Assembly (NCBI GenBank): GCA_963798705.1
Contig: CAWCTW010000003.1
Location: 660,876 to 724,875, forward strand
Length of the DNA: 64,000 nt
Direction of reading: 5' to 3'
DNA from: AC-56 sp963798705
Lineage (GTDB): Bacteria; Actinomycetota; Thermoleophilia; Solirubrobacterales; 70-9
Each line of letters begins with the position of its first letter. The first letter of the stretch is position 1. This document shows positions 26,700 to 36,529 of this stretch, in pieces. The translations under genes were made by a program, and so were the position numbers. The notes below the pieces were generated by a model. It made no database searches. It had not been told where the DNA came from and saw only the letters and a program-made list of their open reading frames with translations.

Positions 26700-28096
26700 C
26701 CGATCACCTGACCGCGCTCGACGCGGCTTTCCTCGAACTCGAGGACGGGGATGCGTCCGCCCACATGCATATCGGCTGGACGATGGTCTTCGACTCGCTT
26801 CCGGAGGGCGGCCCCCCTAAGGTCGCGGACATCCGTCGGCTGCTCGAGGAACGCCTCTCGCTGCTGCCGCGCTTTCGTCGCCGGCTGTCGGCGCCGGACA
26901 CCGGCACGCTGCGCTGGCCGACCTGGGTAGCCGACGAGGAGTTCGACATCGCCGCCCGGGTGCGACACGCAACCCTGCCGGAGCCCGGCGGACGGGACCA
27001 GCTGCTCGAGTGGATCGCCGACTTCTACTCGCGACGCCTCGATCGCACGCAGCCATTGTGGGAGATGGCGCTGCTCGACGGGCTCAGTGAGGACAGGTGG
27101 GCGATTGCGGCCAAGGTCCACCACTGCCTGGTGGACGGGATCAGCGGTGTCTCGGTAACCGGGTTGATGCTCGATCCGGAGCGTCAGCCCTCCGACGAGT
27201 CAAAGGGGCCGCTGGAGGGATTCGAGCCGCCCCCCGACCACGAGAACGGCGTCTACGGTCCGCGGTCCCTCATCACCCACGGCGTCCGCGCCGGCGTCGA
27301 TCTGGCGCTGCACCCCGGAAAGGTGGGCGACCTGCTCTCCCGCTCGCGCGCCGTGGTCGAGCTGATCGTACGCGACGAGCTGCGTGGCGCCCCGAGTACG
27401 AGCCTCAACGTGCCGATCGGGCGCAACCGCCGTGTGGCTGAGGTCTCAGCGGGACTAGACGAACTGAAGGCGATCAAGCGCGAGCTTGGTGGCACGGTGA
27501 ACGACGTCGTCCTCGCAGCCTCGGTGGGCGGCATTCGACGCCTGCTTGAGTCCCGGGGCGAGCCGTTGGATCCGCGCGGCCTGCGAGCGATGGTGCCGGT
27601 CAGCGTGCGAGAGGCGAGCGACGCCCTGGCGCTCGGCAACCGCGTCAGCTCGCTGTTCATGGAGCTGCCGGCCGCCGAACCGGACGCGCTCGAACGCTAC
27701 CGGCAGACGATCGATGCTGCCGAGACGCTAAAGGGTGGCGGGCAGGCCGCCGGCGCCGAGGCGCTGGTGGACCTTGCCGGACTGGCGCCGCCCGTCCTGC
27801 ACGCAACCGTGGCCCGCCTCTCCTACACCCCACGCCTGTTTAACGTCACGATCACCAACGTTCCCGGCGCGCAAACGACGCTCTACGCGCTGGGCGCTCC
27901 CCTACGCCACATCTTTCCGCTGGTGCCGATCTTCGCCTACCACGCCGTTGGCATCGCGGTCGTTAGCTACGACGGCGAGGTCGTGTTCGGGCTCAATGCC
28001 GACCGCGACAGTGTGCCCGATCTCGACGTCCTTGAACGCGGGATCGCCGACTCGCTCGCTGAGCTGGGCACGCTGGCGCGGGCCGGGTCGGAATGA
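26696..28096 (+). CDS. Wax ester synthase / diacylglycerol acyltransferase (WS/DGAT)
   Basis: A 466-residue bifunctional acyltransferase of typical length. The active-site HHxxxDG motif appears as KVHHCLVDGISG near residues 140-150. Other family segments are LTALDAAFLELED at the N-terminus, PLWEMALLDGL, NDVVLAASVGGIRRLL and ALRAMVPVSVRE, and the C-terminal FNVTITNVPG. It transfers acyl groups from acyl-CoA to diacylglycerol or fatty alcohols, forming triacylglycerol or wax esters. The GTG start is coupled to the small upstream gene. With the SDR and acyl-CoA synthetase it forms one operon. Confidence 0.93.
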   Translation: MTDHLTALDAAFLELEDGDASAHMHIGWTMVFDSLPEGGPPKVADIRRLLEERLSLLPRFRRRLSAPDTGTLRWPTWVADEEFDIAARVRHATLPEPGGRDQLLEWIADFYSRRLDRTQPLWEMALLDGLSEDRWAIAAKVHHCLVDGISGVSVTGLMLDPERQPSDESKGPLEGFEPPPDHENGVYGPRSLITHGVRAGVDLALHPGKVGDLLSRSRAVVELIVRDELRGAPSTSLNVPIGRNRRVAEVSAGLDELKAIKRELGGTVNDVVLAASVGGIRRLLESRGEPLDPRGLRAMVPVSVREASDALALGNRVSSLFMELPAAEPDALERYRQTIDAAETLKGGGQAAGAEALVDLAGLAPPVLHATVARLSYTPRLFNVTITNVPGAQTTLYALGAPLRHIFPLVPIFAYHAVGIAVVSYDGEVVFGLNADRDSVPDLDVLERGIADSLAELGTLARAGSE

Positions 28097-28431
28097 TCTG
28101 GGCAAACCCCGGTGTTACCGCGGCCCTTCGCCAGTAGCGGGCGGCGGCTGTTATGTCTTCCACTGGGCAAAACGATCAAGGTGTCGAGATACTGAAATTG
28201 CAATTGCACTGATCCGTACGTGCGGATTCCAAGCGCGTGACGATCCACGCCGCCGCTGCCACAAGGAGGTGCCTGGCGCAGGGACTGGTTTTTCGCATTC
28301 GGAGCAGTCCACGCCCGCTCCTGCTCATCTGAACCAGGGGCCTCCGCTCCGGACGAGAGCAGAAGCGCAGCGCTGTCGAGGCGCTCCCGCTTCGCGCGAC
28401 GGATGAAAGTCAACTCAATCGCCAAGGCTCA
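28097..28431. other. Intergenic stretch between convergent genes
   Basis: About 335 bases separating the acyltransferase from the converging hydrolase; no gene or clear terminator recognised. Confidence 0.35.
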
Positions 28432-29398
28432 TCAGTCCGTCGCCGAGCCCTCCGGGCCACGCCGCAGCCGCTCGCGCACCCGCTTCAGCGACCACTCAAA
28501 CGGCGCGGTCTCCTCGATGAAACTGGTCAGTTCGTCGACGATCCGCTCGGGGGCGTCGAGCATCGGCCAGTGGCCCGAGGCCTGGATCTCGACGTAGCGG
28601 CTGTGGGCGACCACCTCGTGGGCGTTGCGACCGTGCTCGACCGGGATCACCGGGTCCTCATCTCCCAGATCAGAGAAAGGGGATCTGGTCGGCGAGGTAG
28701 AGCCGGTCGAGCGCCGAGACCTTCTGGCCGTCGGGGCCGATCACGCTGCGCATCGTGTCGAGGAACGCCTCGCGGGCGCCCTGGTGGACCAGCGAGGCAT
28801 AGCCGCGCGCGAACTCGGCCAGGTCCGGTCCCGCGTCGATTCCGAGCTTGGTCGCCACCGAGCCGACCGCCTCGCCGGCCCGCACCGACCACTCGCTAGC
28901 CAGCAGCGGCAGCACCCACTCCGAACCCGGCAGGGTCGCCGCGCGGAGCAGCGGGTGGACCTCCTTGCCGAGCCCGCCACTCGAGATCAGCGCCATCCGC
29001 TCGACGTACTCGGGGAAGAGGTAGGCGAACTGCATCGCGATCCCGCCGCCGAGCGAGTGGCCGACGACGGTGCCGCGCTCGAAGCCGAGCAGCCCCAGCA
29101 GGTCGCGGACCCCGGCGGCGTAGGCGCCGAGCGAGTAGTCGCCCCTGGGCTTGGCCGAGCGGCCGTGGCCGATCATGTCGGGGGCGATCACCGTGTAGCG
29201 CTCGGCGAGCGTTGGCATCACCTCGCGCCAGGCATCCGAGGTCGATGTGATCCCGTGCAGCAGCACCAGCAGCGGCCCCTCGCCGGCGGCCTGGAAGCCG
29301 ACCGTATGGCCGTGCAGGGTGACCTCCTCGTAGGGCCCGAGAGGCTCGCCGGGGGCGCCCCAGCTCGGGGGCTTCTGAAGCGCTGTCGCGTTCTCCAT
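28432..29398 (-). CDS. Alpha/beta hydrolase (frameshifted)
   Basis: A ~320-residue alpha/beta hydrolase. HGITSTSDAW is the oxyanion loop, VVGHSLGGGIAM carries the nucleophilic Ser near residue 120, and the catalytic His is in ASGHWPMLDAP near the end. Two closely spaced single-base losses near 28655-28670 break the strand that should read IPFLLIWGDEDPVIPVEHG with the catalytic Asp. The remaining C-terminus is a separate frame. It may hydrolyse storage esters or lipids, given the neighbouring acyltransferase and phasin, but this is inference. Confidence 0.8.
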
Positions 29399-29605
29399 CA
29401 GGTTGGGCTCCTTTCCGTCCGGGTCTACCGGTTTACCGTCGTCCTGCTGGCTGTGATCTCGAGGCAGATGGCCTCGGCCCCGAGGGCACCGCCGGCTCGC
29501 TCATAGACCTTGCGCCCGAGCCCGTAGTTTGGCTCACAGCAGTCGCGCCGAGCAAATCGCCGGCTACCAGTTCCACCTGTCTGCCCCTATTAGGGGCAGA
29601 CCGGC

Positions 29606-29971
29606 CTACTTCGCGGGCTTCGATTCGCTCAGCGACTTGCCAGCGCTGTCCACGACCTTGCGGATGAAGTCGTACTGCGTGTGGACCAGCCGGTCGGCCA
29701 TCTCCATCGCGGAGTCGACAACCTTCTGCCGCCTGGACGCCCCTTCGCCGATCGCCGGCAGCGCCTCGTCGACGGTATCCACGAACTTGCGCACCGCCTC
29801 GATCGCCGCCCGCTGGCCTCCCTCGACCGACTTCAGCACGTCCTCGGATAGCTCCGTGGTCCTGTCGACTGGGCTCTTGGACTCGCGCTTGCGGCTCGCA
29901 GCCGTGCTGCGCTTGCGAGTCGCCTCCGTCCTCGCCGCCCGCGCCCTTCGCTGTGTCTTGGTCTCCGCCAT
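29606..29971 (-). CDS. Phasin-like protein
   Basis: A 121-residue helical protein. After a basic Ala/Arg/Lys-rich head it has TELSEDVLKSVEGGQRAAIE, AVRKFVDTVDEALPAIG and an amphipathic end MADRLVHTQYDFIRKVVDS, typical of phasin_2-like granule-associated proteins. Phasins coat polyhydroxyalkanoate or lipid granules. The ATG at 29971 has AAAGGAGT seven bases upstream; a longer frame to 30052 is less likely. Located next to the hydrolase and WS/DGAT genes, it supports a storage-granule role. Confidence 0.75.
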   Translation of the reverse strand: MAETKTQRRARAARTEATRKRSTAASRKRESKSPVDRTTELSEDVLKSVEGGQRAAIEAVRKFVDTVDEALPAIGEGASRRQKVVDSAMEMADRLVHTQYDFIRKVVDSAGKSLSESKPAK

Positions 29972-30571
29972 CTGGCTACTCCTTTCGGGCCTGGTGGACG
30001 TCGCACCGGTACACGGCAAACGCCGACCGGCCACACTCCGCTCCTTCGGCACCTGTCCTTCCCCGCGACCCTAGGCTGACCCGGGACCGACGCCATCCGT
30101 AGAAGCCCACAGACGGGATCCGTAGCACTAAAGCCAACACCTCGCTCGGGACGAAGAGCGAAAGCGACGGCACGGGCTGAGCCAACGCGTCCTTCCGCGA
30201 AGGGAAAGCATCAGAAAGCATCGTTGGGTGGCTGTTTACGGAGAAGGCTGAGAGGTCGCTCTCTATAAACAACCGGTCCTTTGATTACAACGCGTGCCCG
30301 GGATGCAGCCGAAACCTGGAGGATCGGCGCAATGAGGCTCATCCGGCGATAGGGAAAGTTGAGCCGGCCCAGCGAAATCGCGACCTAAACCCGCACGGCC
30401 TCCGCGTGGTCCCCTCGGGCGTGTCTGGAGCACTCTGACTGCGTTACGGGGGTTCTGCTTTCGCACGCGAAGGGAGAAGCGTCGGCGAGGCTGAGCCCTT
30501 ACCTCCGTTCCCCGCTGGCTACGGGAAGGGGCGAGCCGAGCCGTGGGAGGCCCCGCCGGTTGTAGCTAGGG
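29972..30571. other. Gene-poor stretch with a degenerate repeat copy
   Basis: About 600 bases without a credible gene. Part of the dispersed repeat family lies at 30305-30400 (listed separately). The remainder shows no motif that I can assign. Confidence 0.35.
30305..30400 (+). repeat. Dispersed non-coding repeat, degenerate copy F
   Basis: GAAACCTGGAGGATC, AATGAGGCTCATCCGGCGAT and a tail GAAATCGCGACCTAAACCCG matching the end of copy A (ACAGCGCGACCTAATC). The central hairpin is not preserved. Confidence 0.4.
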
Positions 30572-31024
30572 TTGCGACGTGGGGAGAGAAAACAGCGAGA
30601 GGCTTTCTGGGCTTCGCTGCTGCCTCGGGCGCGCGAGCGGACATCTCTTCACGCCGGGGTCTCGCCGGGCACGGACCATTGGCTTAGGGCCGGATCTGGT
30701 CGGCGCGGCGTCCACTTCACCTACGGCATTCGGCGGCACGACGCGCGTGTACTGCTAACCGTCGAGGGCGAGGACGAAGAGGTGAATCACGAGATCTTCG
30801 ATGCCTTGGTGCAGCAACGCGAGGAAATCGAGCAGGCGTTTGGGGGCACACTGGACTGGAGCAAGGTCGAAGGTCGCAAGCGCTGCCAGATCGGCGTAAC
30901 GCTTCCGGCCGGCGGCTACAACGACGACAAGGGGCGCTGGCCGGAGACCCAGCAAGCAATGATCGATGCAATGGTCCGGCTGGAGAGGGCCTTCAAACCG
31001 TTAATGCCGAACCTGGGGGTGTAG
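30572..31024 (+). CDS. DUF4268 domain protein
   Basis: A 150-residue protein matching DUF4268: KQREAFWASLLPRARE, GTDHWLRAGSGRRGVHFTYG, ARVLLTVEGEDEEVNHEIFD, IEQAFGGTLDWSKVEGRKRC. The fold is related to restriction-endonuclease-like or DNA-associated C-terminal domains, but function is unknown. The protein seems to be a free-standing version; larger relatives carry an N-terminal nuclease-like domain. Start uncertain; a GTG or the ATG-like start at 30572 is used. Confidence 0.65.
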   Translation: MRRGERKQREAFWASLLPRARERTSLHAGVSPGTDHWLRAGSGRRGVHFTYGIRRHDARVLLTVEGEDEEVNHEIFDALVQQREEIEQAFGGTLDWSKVEGRKRCQIGVTLPAGGYNDDKGRWPETQQAMIDAMVRLERAFKPLMPNLGV

Positions 31025-31133
31025 GCAAGGTCGGCGGTTCGGGCTCGCGAAGTACAGTCGCACCTCGCGGGGGGTGGTTCCCGCTTCCGCTTGGCGCGCA
31101 GAGGAGGAGCGGCCGCGGCGCTCGAGCAACGAC

Positions 31134-31796
31134 TTAAGGGGCTTCGGTGAATGTTCCGCTCGGGCGCGATTCCATGTACGCCCGCGCCGCGCGCTGCACG
31201 AACCGCGACAGCGCCAACACCGACTCCCGTAAGTGCTCAATGAGGGTTTCCTGCTCGGGGCCGTCAGGGAGCCATTGCACGGCGACCTCGTCGGCGAAGC
31301 GGAAGCGCACGCTTCCGAAGTAGTCGCTGAACTCGATGGACGACGCGAGCTCGGATGCCGCGTCGAGCGCCTCCGCGATCTCCTCTCGGCCGTGCTCGGC
31401 CTTGTCTGGGTGCATCTCCGGATAGTGGAAGGTGACGTTGCGGTGGTCCGCCAGCCAATCGCCGTGGTAGCTCGGTGCCCCTAAATCTACACCGCCGACG
31501 ATCTGATCGCACTCGTTCTGCGCGACGGTCGAGAGGCTGGCGACGAAGTCCTCAACTTCAGAGAATCGACGCCGCGCGTCCCTGATGAACGTCGCCGCCT
31601 CGTGGTGGAGTGACGCCTGCTGTCGGAACAGCGACACCCGCCGGCCCTCGGAGTCTGGATCGGAATCGTCCAGCGCGAGCATCTCCGCGATCGAACGAAG
31701 CCAGTCGTTACTCATCATTCCGAGCACAGTGATGAAGCGGGCAACCGGATCGCTGGCCGGGAACGCGTCGCCGATCTTGAACGTGACCTTCGGCAT
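31134..31796 (-). CDS. Protein of unknown function
   Basis: A 220-residue soluble protein starting MPKVTFKIGDAFPASDPVAR. Its pattern is mainly helical, with regularly spaced acidic residues (EIAEALDAASELASSIEFSD) and a histidine-rich centre (ASLHHEAATFIRD, HRNVTFHYPEMHPDKAEHG). This resembles bacterial helical bundle proteins with possible metal-binding histidines, but I recognise no family. The ATG at 31796 is chosen because upstream extension to 32321 has non-coding character. Confidence 0.6.
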   Translation of the reverse strand: MPKVTFKIGDAFPASDPVARFITVLGMMSNDWLRSIAEMLALDDSDPDSEGRRVSLFRQQASLHHEAATFIRDARRRFSEVEDFVASLSTVAQNECDQIVGGVDLGAPSYHGDWLADHRNVTFHYPEMHPDKAEHGREEIAEALDAASELASSIEFSDYFGSVRFRFADEVAVQWLPDGPEQETLIEHLRESVLALSRFVQRAARAYMESRPSGTFTEAP

Positions 31797-32319
31797 GAGC
31801 CTCTTATAGCGAGGGCGCGATGTCGCTTTCGCGCAGAGGGGAAGCGCTAGGCGCCCGGCCCCCGCTATCGGCCGTCGGCGCGTCTTCCAAGGTCGTGGCG
31901 CGACCATGCTGAATTGGACTACTTCGCCAGCGCGACCGAATCCATCGTCCGTGGAACCTAATCTTGGGCAGGTGAATTCATTCTTCACCGTCGGCCCGAG
32001 CCGTGTGGTATCGTGCCGAGCTACTCGTGAGGTCGATGTACCAAGCCTCGACGGGCCTCGCTGGGAATTCCTGATCTCCGACGGCGAACGCAGTGGCAAC
32101 ATCTGCGCAGACATCCCGGGCTCCGCGCGGCTTGATCGCCCGCCGAGCCGTGGCCGGCTGGAGGCCGCCATCGAATCCTTCGGGGGTTTGCAGTCGAGCA
32201 TCGGCTTCAAGAGATGCTGATTGAGTACCGAGTCCGAGGCCCGTATGCAATTTCGGTGGATGGGCTGTCCCTGTCGGCTCACCGGCCCCCGCTCTGCGGT
32301 TCGCGGGATAGCTGGCCGC
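31797..32319. other. Intergenic stretch between divergent genes
   Basis: About 520 bases between two divergently read genes. Open frames on both strands look like shadows. It must contain the promoters, but I could not single them out. Confidence 0.35.
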
Positions 32320-32918
32320 ATGTCAGCGCCTCTCTCGGATACTGAGCTGTCCCGTTGGGCGCGTGAGCACCTCGTCTACGAGGCCAAGATGCTCGCCTAC
32401 TCGGCAGTTGAACTCGCCAAGCGAAGGGACGTGCCCCGAGATCATGAGTCGAACGTCCTGCTTGAGAGCTTCGCAATCCATACGCGCTGTCTGCGCGAAT
32501 TCCTGTGGGGCGAGCGCCGAGATCAGCATCCCATGGACGCGTTCGCCGTCGACTTCTGCTCGCCCGGAGCGTGGGAAGGACGCGGTGGGACCTTGACGCT
32601 CTCCCCGCACTCAAGGAGATCGACGACAGGAACCGACTTGGCCGCGAGGTGGTGCACCTCACATATGAGCGCGCCGCGGTCCCCGCCGAAATCAAGGACT
32701 GGCCGGTGAGCGACATCGTCAGGGAACTCGTGGAGACGCTCGATGGCTTCGCCCTCGAAGCTCTGCCGCAGCGGCTTGATGACGAAACGCGGGGGGTATT
32801 GCGTGAGCTCGATGGCGCGCCCCCGCCGGGCGTCGGGCCGCTCTCGGTCGCGACCGCGATCCAAATTCCCTATACCGGCGGCACCATTGAGTTTCCCGAC
32901 TTCTCGGTGGGAAGCTAG
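32320..32918 (+). CDS. Protein of unknown function (frameshifted)
   Basis: From the ATG at 32320 the frame gives MSAPLSDTELSRWAREHLVY and ESFAIHTRCLREFLWGERRD; near 32580 a single-base shift continues as TRWDLDALPALKEIDDRNRL, VVHLTYERAAVPAEIKDWPV and ends in FPDFSVGS. About 198 residues. Its helical pattern with H-T-R-C-L-R-E-F-L is reminiscent of HEPN/abi-like small helical proteins, but I cannot assign it. Divergent from the 31134 gene. Confidence 0.5.
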
Positions 32919-33565
32919 GTTCTGCCTGCGACGCAAGTAGCCGGCCAGGGCTCTGTTGGCTTGGCAGTGCGAAGTGTGTCTGTCGGCGCCTGTGACCTGG
33001 AGGGCGGCGGTGCCTTGGTGGATCGACGCAGTTCTGCGAGCCAAAACGCCGGTCACGACTGGGCTCTCGCTTCCGCGTGAAACGGTGGCGGGCGTCTCCT
33101 CGTCCTCGCGGAGGCTGTCGCATAAACCCCAACCGGGCCGATAGGAGCGCATCTCTGCACGGGTAACAATTCGGGCAACGTCGGCCTCGTGCGTCCCGCG
33201 CTCGTCCTACAGGCCGCCGGCGCGGTCGCTCCAGTTGCTATCTGAGCCTCGTTAGGGGGTGCTTGTCGCGAGGACCCTTTGTGCGACATCCTCGGCGCAG
33301 AGCAGGAGCGCCCGCGTGGCGGCGCCCTCGCTGGCTCACCTTGGCGCTAGGAGGCAGTCAACCGTAAAGGGCTGGCTGTTGCTTAACGATGATGCGGTCT
33401 GTCTCCGCTACCGCCTTGGCAGCGGTCCACCCACGCCCTCGCGACACGCGTCCATTTACGTTCCGGAGCCGTGACCATTCGCCTTCTGCTTGGACCTGGA
33501 TCGGGCAGCAGAAGCGGAAGAAGCCGATGGCCTTGCGTCGTACTTGGCCAAGCCTGTAGTGCTCT
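32919..33565. other. Long gene-free stretch
   Basis: About 650 bases on which neither strand shows a recognisable gene or remnant. Composition is similar to flanking DNA. Probably decayed sequence at the edge of an integration site (see the tRNA-Leu fragment). Confidence 0.35.
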
Positions 33566-33787
33566 TCAGAAGAATCCAGGTAATTGGTATTCCTCGCTCA
33601 TCATGGCGCTAGGCGGGCGGCGCACTTCGATCTCTGTGTAGTGCTCGAAAATCCCCCGCAGCGACGCCACGAGCGATGGGTCGCGCGTCTCAAAGCCGAC
33701 CTCGCTCGCACCGCTCTCCGTGTAGCGCTGAAGTGAGAAGATCGCGCGCTCGCCACCGTTCCGCTCGCCACCGATCCAGAAATGAAG
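33566..33787 (-). pseudogene. C-terminal remnant of an unidentified protein
   Basis: Reverse frame AIFSLQRYTESGASEVGFET, RDPSLVASLRGIFEHYTEIE ends at 33566. The pattern GFExRDPxLVAxLRxxFE resembles the C-termini of some helix-turn-helix regulators with a phospholipase-D-like ligand domain. There is no start: the frame runs back into the tRNA remnant. Confidence 0.3.
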
Positions 33788-33814
33788 GCTGGGGCATTTG
33801 CAGGGATTTCCTAG

Positions 33815-33878
33815 TGCGCCTGAGAGGAGTCGAACCTCCACGAGCCTGTTAAGCTCACAAGGCCCTCAATCTTGCGCG
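33815..33878 (-). tRNA. Truncated tRNA-Leu(GAG): anticodon arm, variable arm, T arm and 3' acceptor only
   Basis: Reverse strand carries an anticodon-loop-like TTGAGGG (anticodon GAG), a long variable arm GAGC-TTAACAG-GCTC, the T arm GGAGG-TTCGACT-CCTCT and the acceptor strand CAGGCGCA. The 5' acceptor strand (GCGCCTG expected) and the D arm are not found upstream. Such 3' tRNA pieces are characteristic of attachment sites left by integrative elements. It is not a functional tRNA gene. Confidence 0.55.
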
Positions 33879-34082
33879 CACCCGCTGGAAGGCACGAACG
33901 GTCGCACTCGTGCGGTGCCGCTGGCTACATGTAGTTCGCGCAGCTCGGAGCGGTGATCTTCTTGACATCGGACGAAGCCTCGTTCGGAGTGGAATCGCGA
34001 TCATCGTCGATGGCGGCTTGACGGCGAAGACCTACTAGAGAACTACAGAATCACGCGCTGCACAAGCACCATGCGTACGGCT

Positions 34083-34901
34083 CTAGGCTTCGGGCCCTTT
34101 CCCGCGCCAAACTGATTGGGGGTCCGCCATTTCGGCCACGATGTCCGACGTCGAGACGATTCCCAACGGTGGCGCATCCGGCTTCGCGGGATCGACGACG
34201 ATCAACCGATGGACCTCGTGTTTGAGCATCAAATCGGCTGCTTCGCGCAACGGCAATTCGGGGCTTGCAGTGAGCAACGAACTCGACATCACGTCTCGCA
34301 CGGTCGCTCCATCCCCCTTCGCGCCATAAAGGGACAGGAGGTCATGTCCAGTGACGATCCCGAGCGGGCGGCCGTCGGCCGCGAGCACGACCAAGGAGCG
34401 CGATCGTCGCTCGGTCATGGCCCGCGCGGCAGACCGGAGGGGCGTTTCCGGCGGGCAGGTGACGATTCCATGCGACATCACATCGGCCACGCAGTCACGC
34501 TGTCCTCCTACGTTGCCGAGGGCGGCCACGAGATCAGAAATCGAGATCACACCTATGGCCCGACCGCTCTCGGTGACCAGGAGCCGTGCGAGCCTCAGAC
34601 CCTGCAGGCGGTCCGCGGCCTCGGCAGCATCGGCCATAACGTCGATCGTCTCGACCGGAGCTGTCAACATGTCCTGCGCCTCTATGGATCGCATCGCATC
34701 GAGTCTCTCGCGGTTCGATCCCAGCCACTCGCCGCTGAGCAAATCGAAGTCACTGATCACTCCTACAGGCTCGCTGTTGTCGTCAACGACGAACGCGGCG
34801 TGAATGCGACGCTCGACCAGTAGTTGGGCCACGTCCCCCAGGGTTGCCTTGGGCCCGCAGGAGATCACGCCCTCGCGCATGAGATCGCGGACAATCGTCA
34901 T
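34083..34901 (-). CDS. Four-CBS-domain protein
   Basis: A 272-residue soluble protein made of four CBS modules: VRDLMREGVISCGPKATLGD, AQDMLTAPVETIDVMADAAE, VADVMSHGIVTCPPETPLRS and VRDVMSSSLLTASPELPLRE, each followed by the GVIS/GIVS-type strand. CBS pairs bind adenosyl ligands (AMP, ATP, SAM) and usually regulate another protein. No catalytic domain is fused. The ATG at 34901 is the natural start of the first CBS motif. The divergent glycerate kinase gene follows. Confidence 0.85.
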   Translation of the reverse strand: MTIVRDLMREGVISCGPKATLGDVAQLLVERRIHAAFVVDDNSEPVGVISDFDLLSGEWLGSNRERLDAMRSIEAQDMLTAPVETIDVMADAAEAADRLQGLRLARLLVTESGRAIGVISISDLVAALGNVGGQRDCVADVMSHGIVTCPPETPLRSAARAMTERRSRSLVVLAADGRPLGIVTGHDLLSLYGAKGDGATVRDVMSSSLLTASPELPLREAADLMLKHEVHRLIVVDPAKPDAPPLGIVSTSDIVAEMADPQSVWRGKGPEA

Positions 34902-35080
34902 GATTCCGGCACCAAGTCTTAGCACGAAGCTCGTGCTCCGCTCGGGACCCCCGGCCCATCGGCTCACGACCAATCCGAAACACCGCGAGCCGGTTACCTG
35001 AGTCAAGTGACCCTCGCTCGCACGGCCGGCGACCATCATCTCGCGAGGAACCGCGTCGTGAGGGTTCAGATTCCCATCGT

Positions 35081-36031
35081 GTGCTGATTGCCCCATGACT
35101 CCTTCAATGGGAGCTATCGTGCTGCCGAGGTCATCGAGGCGCTCGCGCGTCAATTCGAGGCGACCGGCTGGGAGGTGGATCGGTGCCGACCGCCGATGGG
35201 GACGAGGGCACGGCGGACGCACTCCACGCGGCGTTGGCTGGCGAGCGAGTTCAAGTTAGCGTCCACGGTCCCCTTGGGCTACCGCTTCGCGGATCACTTA
35301 CGTTGCTGGGCGACGGCCAGATGGCCGCTGTCGAGACGGCGACGGCCAGCGGTCTCGGCCTGCTTCCACCTGGTGACCGGGACCCCGAGGGAGCCTCGAC
35401 ACAAGGCACGGGCGAGCTGATCGCCGCCGCCGCGGCTCAGGCCCGTCGCATTCTTGTTGGGGTTGGAGGGAGCGCTACCACCGGCGGGGCCCTGGGCGCC
35501 TCGAGGCGATCGCCGATTCGGGTGGGCTCGGCGACGCCCGAACGCCCTGGGAACGGCTGCTCAGGTGTTCGCGCCCCAGAAGGGAGCGGACCCGGCTACG
35601 GTAGCCCGGCCTTGAGGGTGCGGATGGAACGATTCGCCGAAGCGCTTCCCCGCGATCCGCGCGGCGTTCCGATGAGCGGGGCCGGCGGGGGCCCCGCTGG
35701 TGGGCTGTGGGGCCGCTACGGGGGCCGAGCTGTTGCGGGAGCGCCCCTCGTCCTGCAGATCGTCGACTTCGATGCGCGGGTGCGCCGCGCGGACGTGGTC
35801 ATCACCGGCGAGGGGCGGCTCGACGGGACGACCATCGCGGGCAAGGCGGTAAGCGAAGTCGTTCGACGCTCCGCGGCTCTTGGCGTGCCGGCGCATGCGA
35901 TCGTCGCCATTAACGCCACAACCCCGGCCGACCGGCGAGAGCTGGTCCTGGCTTCGATCCGTGAGGCAAGGACACTCAAAAGCATCAAGGAGGCAGCCAG
36001 CGCTCTGGCCGGTGAGCTGGTTGCTGGTTAA
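35081..36031 (+). CDS. Glycerate 2-kinase, GlxK/GarK type (multiply frameshifted)
   Basis: Recombining frames gives the family pattern: VLIAP(D)SFNGSYRAAEVIEAL, GWEVDRC, TADGDEGTADALHAALAGE, SGLGLLPPGDRDPEGASTQG, RRILVGVGGSATTGG, VFAPQKGADPATVA, MERFAEALPRDPRGVPMSGA, FDARVRRADVVITGEGRLDG, TIAGKAVSEV. This kinase phosphorylates D-glycerate, feeding glyoxylate or purine-derived carbon into glycolysis. At least four one-base shifts (near 35095, 35180, 35500, 35600) disrupt the frame; part of the middle may be missing. It flanks the molybdoenzyme island. Confidence 0.75.
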
Positions 36032-36039
36032 CACCAAGA

Positions 36040-36335
36040 TTTTTCCGGTGCTCGGCGGGGCCCAGCTCGAGATCGAAGTCGAAGCGATGGTCGACCCTTA
36101 CGCACTCAGGCGCGAGCAGACCCTGATGAGGCATGCAGTGGCAGCGCTGTCGGAGGCTAGGGGGAAGGCGCCAGTGTTGATCGGAGAGAGGGCCTCGCTT
36201 CCACTATTCCCGGCCCTCTTAGCCGGAGACCCTGATCTTGCAGTCGCCATAACTCGTGTCGGCGACTCCTGCTCGAATCCTCACGGCCCCGACGAGAGCT
36301 TGGATCTCGCTGACCTAGAGCGGCCTGCTGGCTGA
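36040..36335 (+). pseudogene. M20-family peptidase, C-terminal remnant
   Basis: About 95 codons, AQLEIEVEAMVDPYALRREQ, then HAVAALSEARGKAPVLIGER, ASLPLFPALLAGDPDLAVAI and NPHGPDESLDLADLER, resembling the end of M20 metallopeptidases (GSxPLFxxL...G...xxHxPNESxxxxDxERG). The metal-binding N-terminal domain is absent. It lies directly after the glycerate kinase. Assignment is tentative. Confidence 0.4.
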
Positions 36336-36529
36336 GGCTGGTCTTCTGCATCGGCTCGGCTGCTAGACCGGTCACCGAAGGCGCCGATTTGGAAGGTCGA
36401 GGCGGAGCCGTGATTCCGAGTTGCAGTAGCCCGAGGAACATCGATTGGGCGCAGCCCACCAGTGTGGGCACGCTTTCCACGTTCACCGCCTACCGAGGTC
36501 AGGTGGAGCACTCGCTTGATCCCGTGGCC

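Noticed and set aside
31906..32250. Plus- and minus-strand frames between the two divergent hypothetical genes
   Set aside because: No ribosome site, domain or coding character; they are mutual shadows in a promoter region.
33788..33841. Start MEVRLLSGAL of a protein at 33566-33841
   Set aside because: This peptide is the translation of a tRNA T arm and acceptor sequence (reverse strand), so the beginning of that frame is not a protein start.
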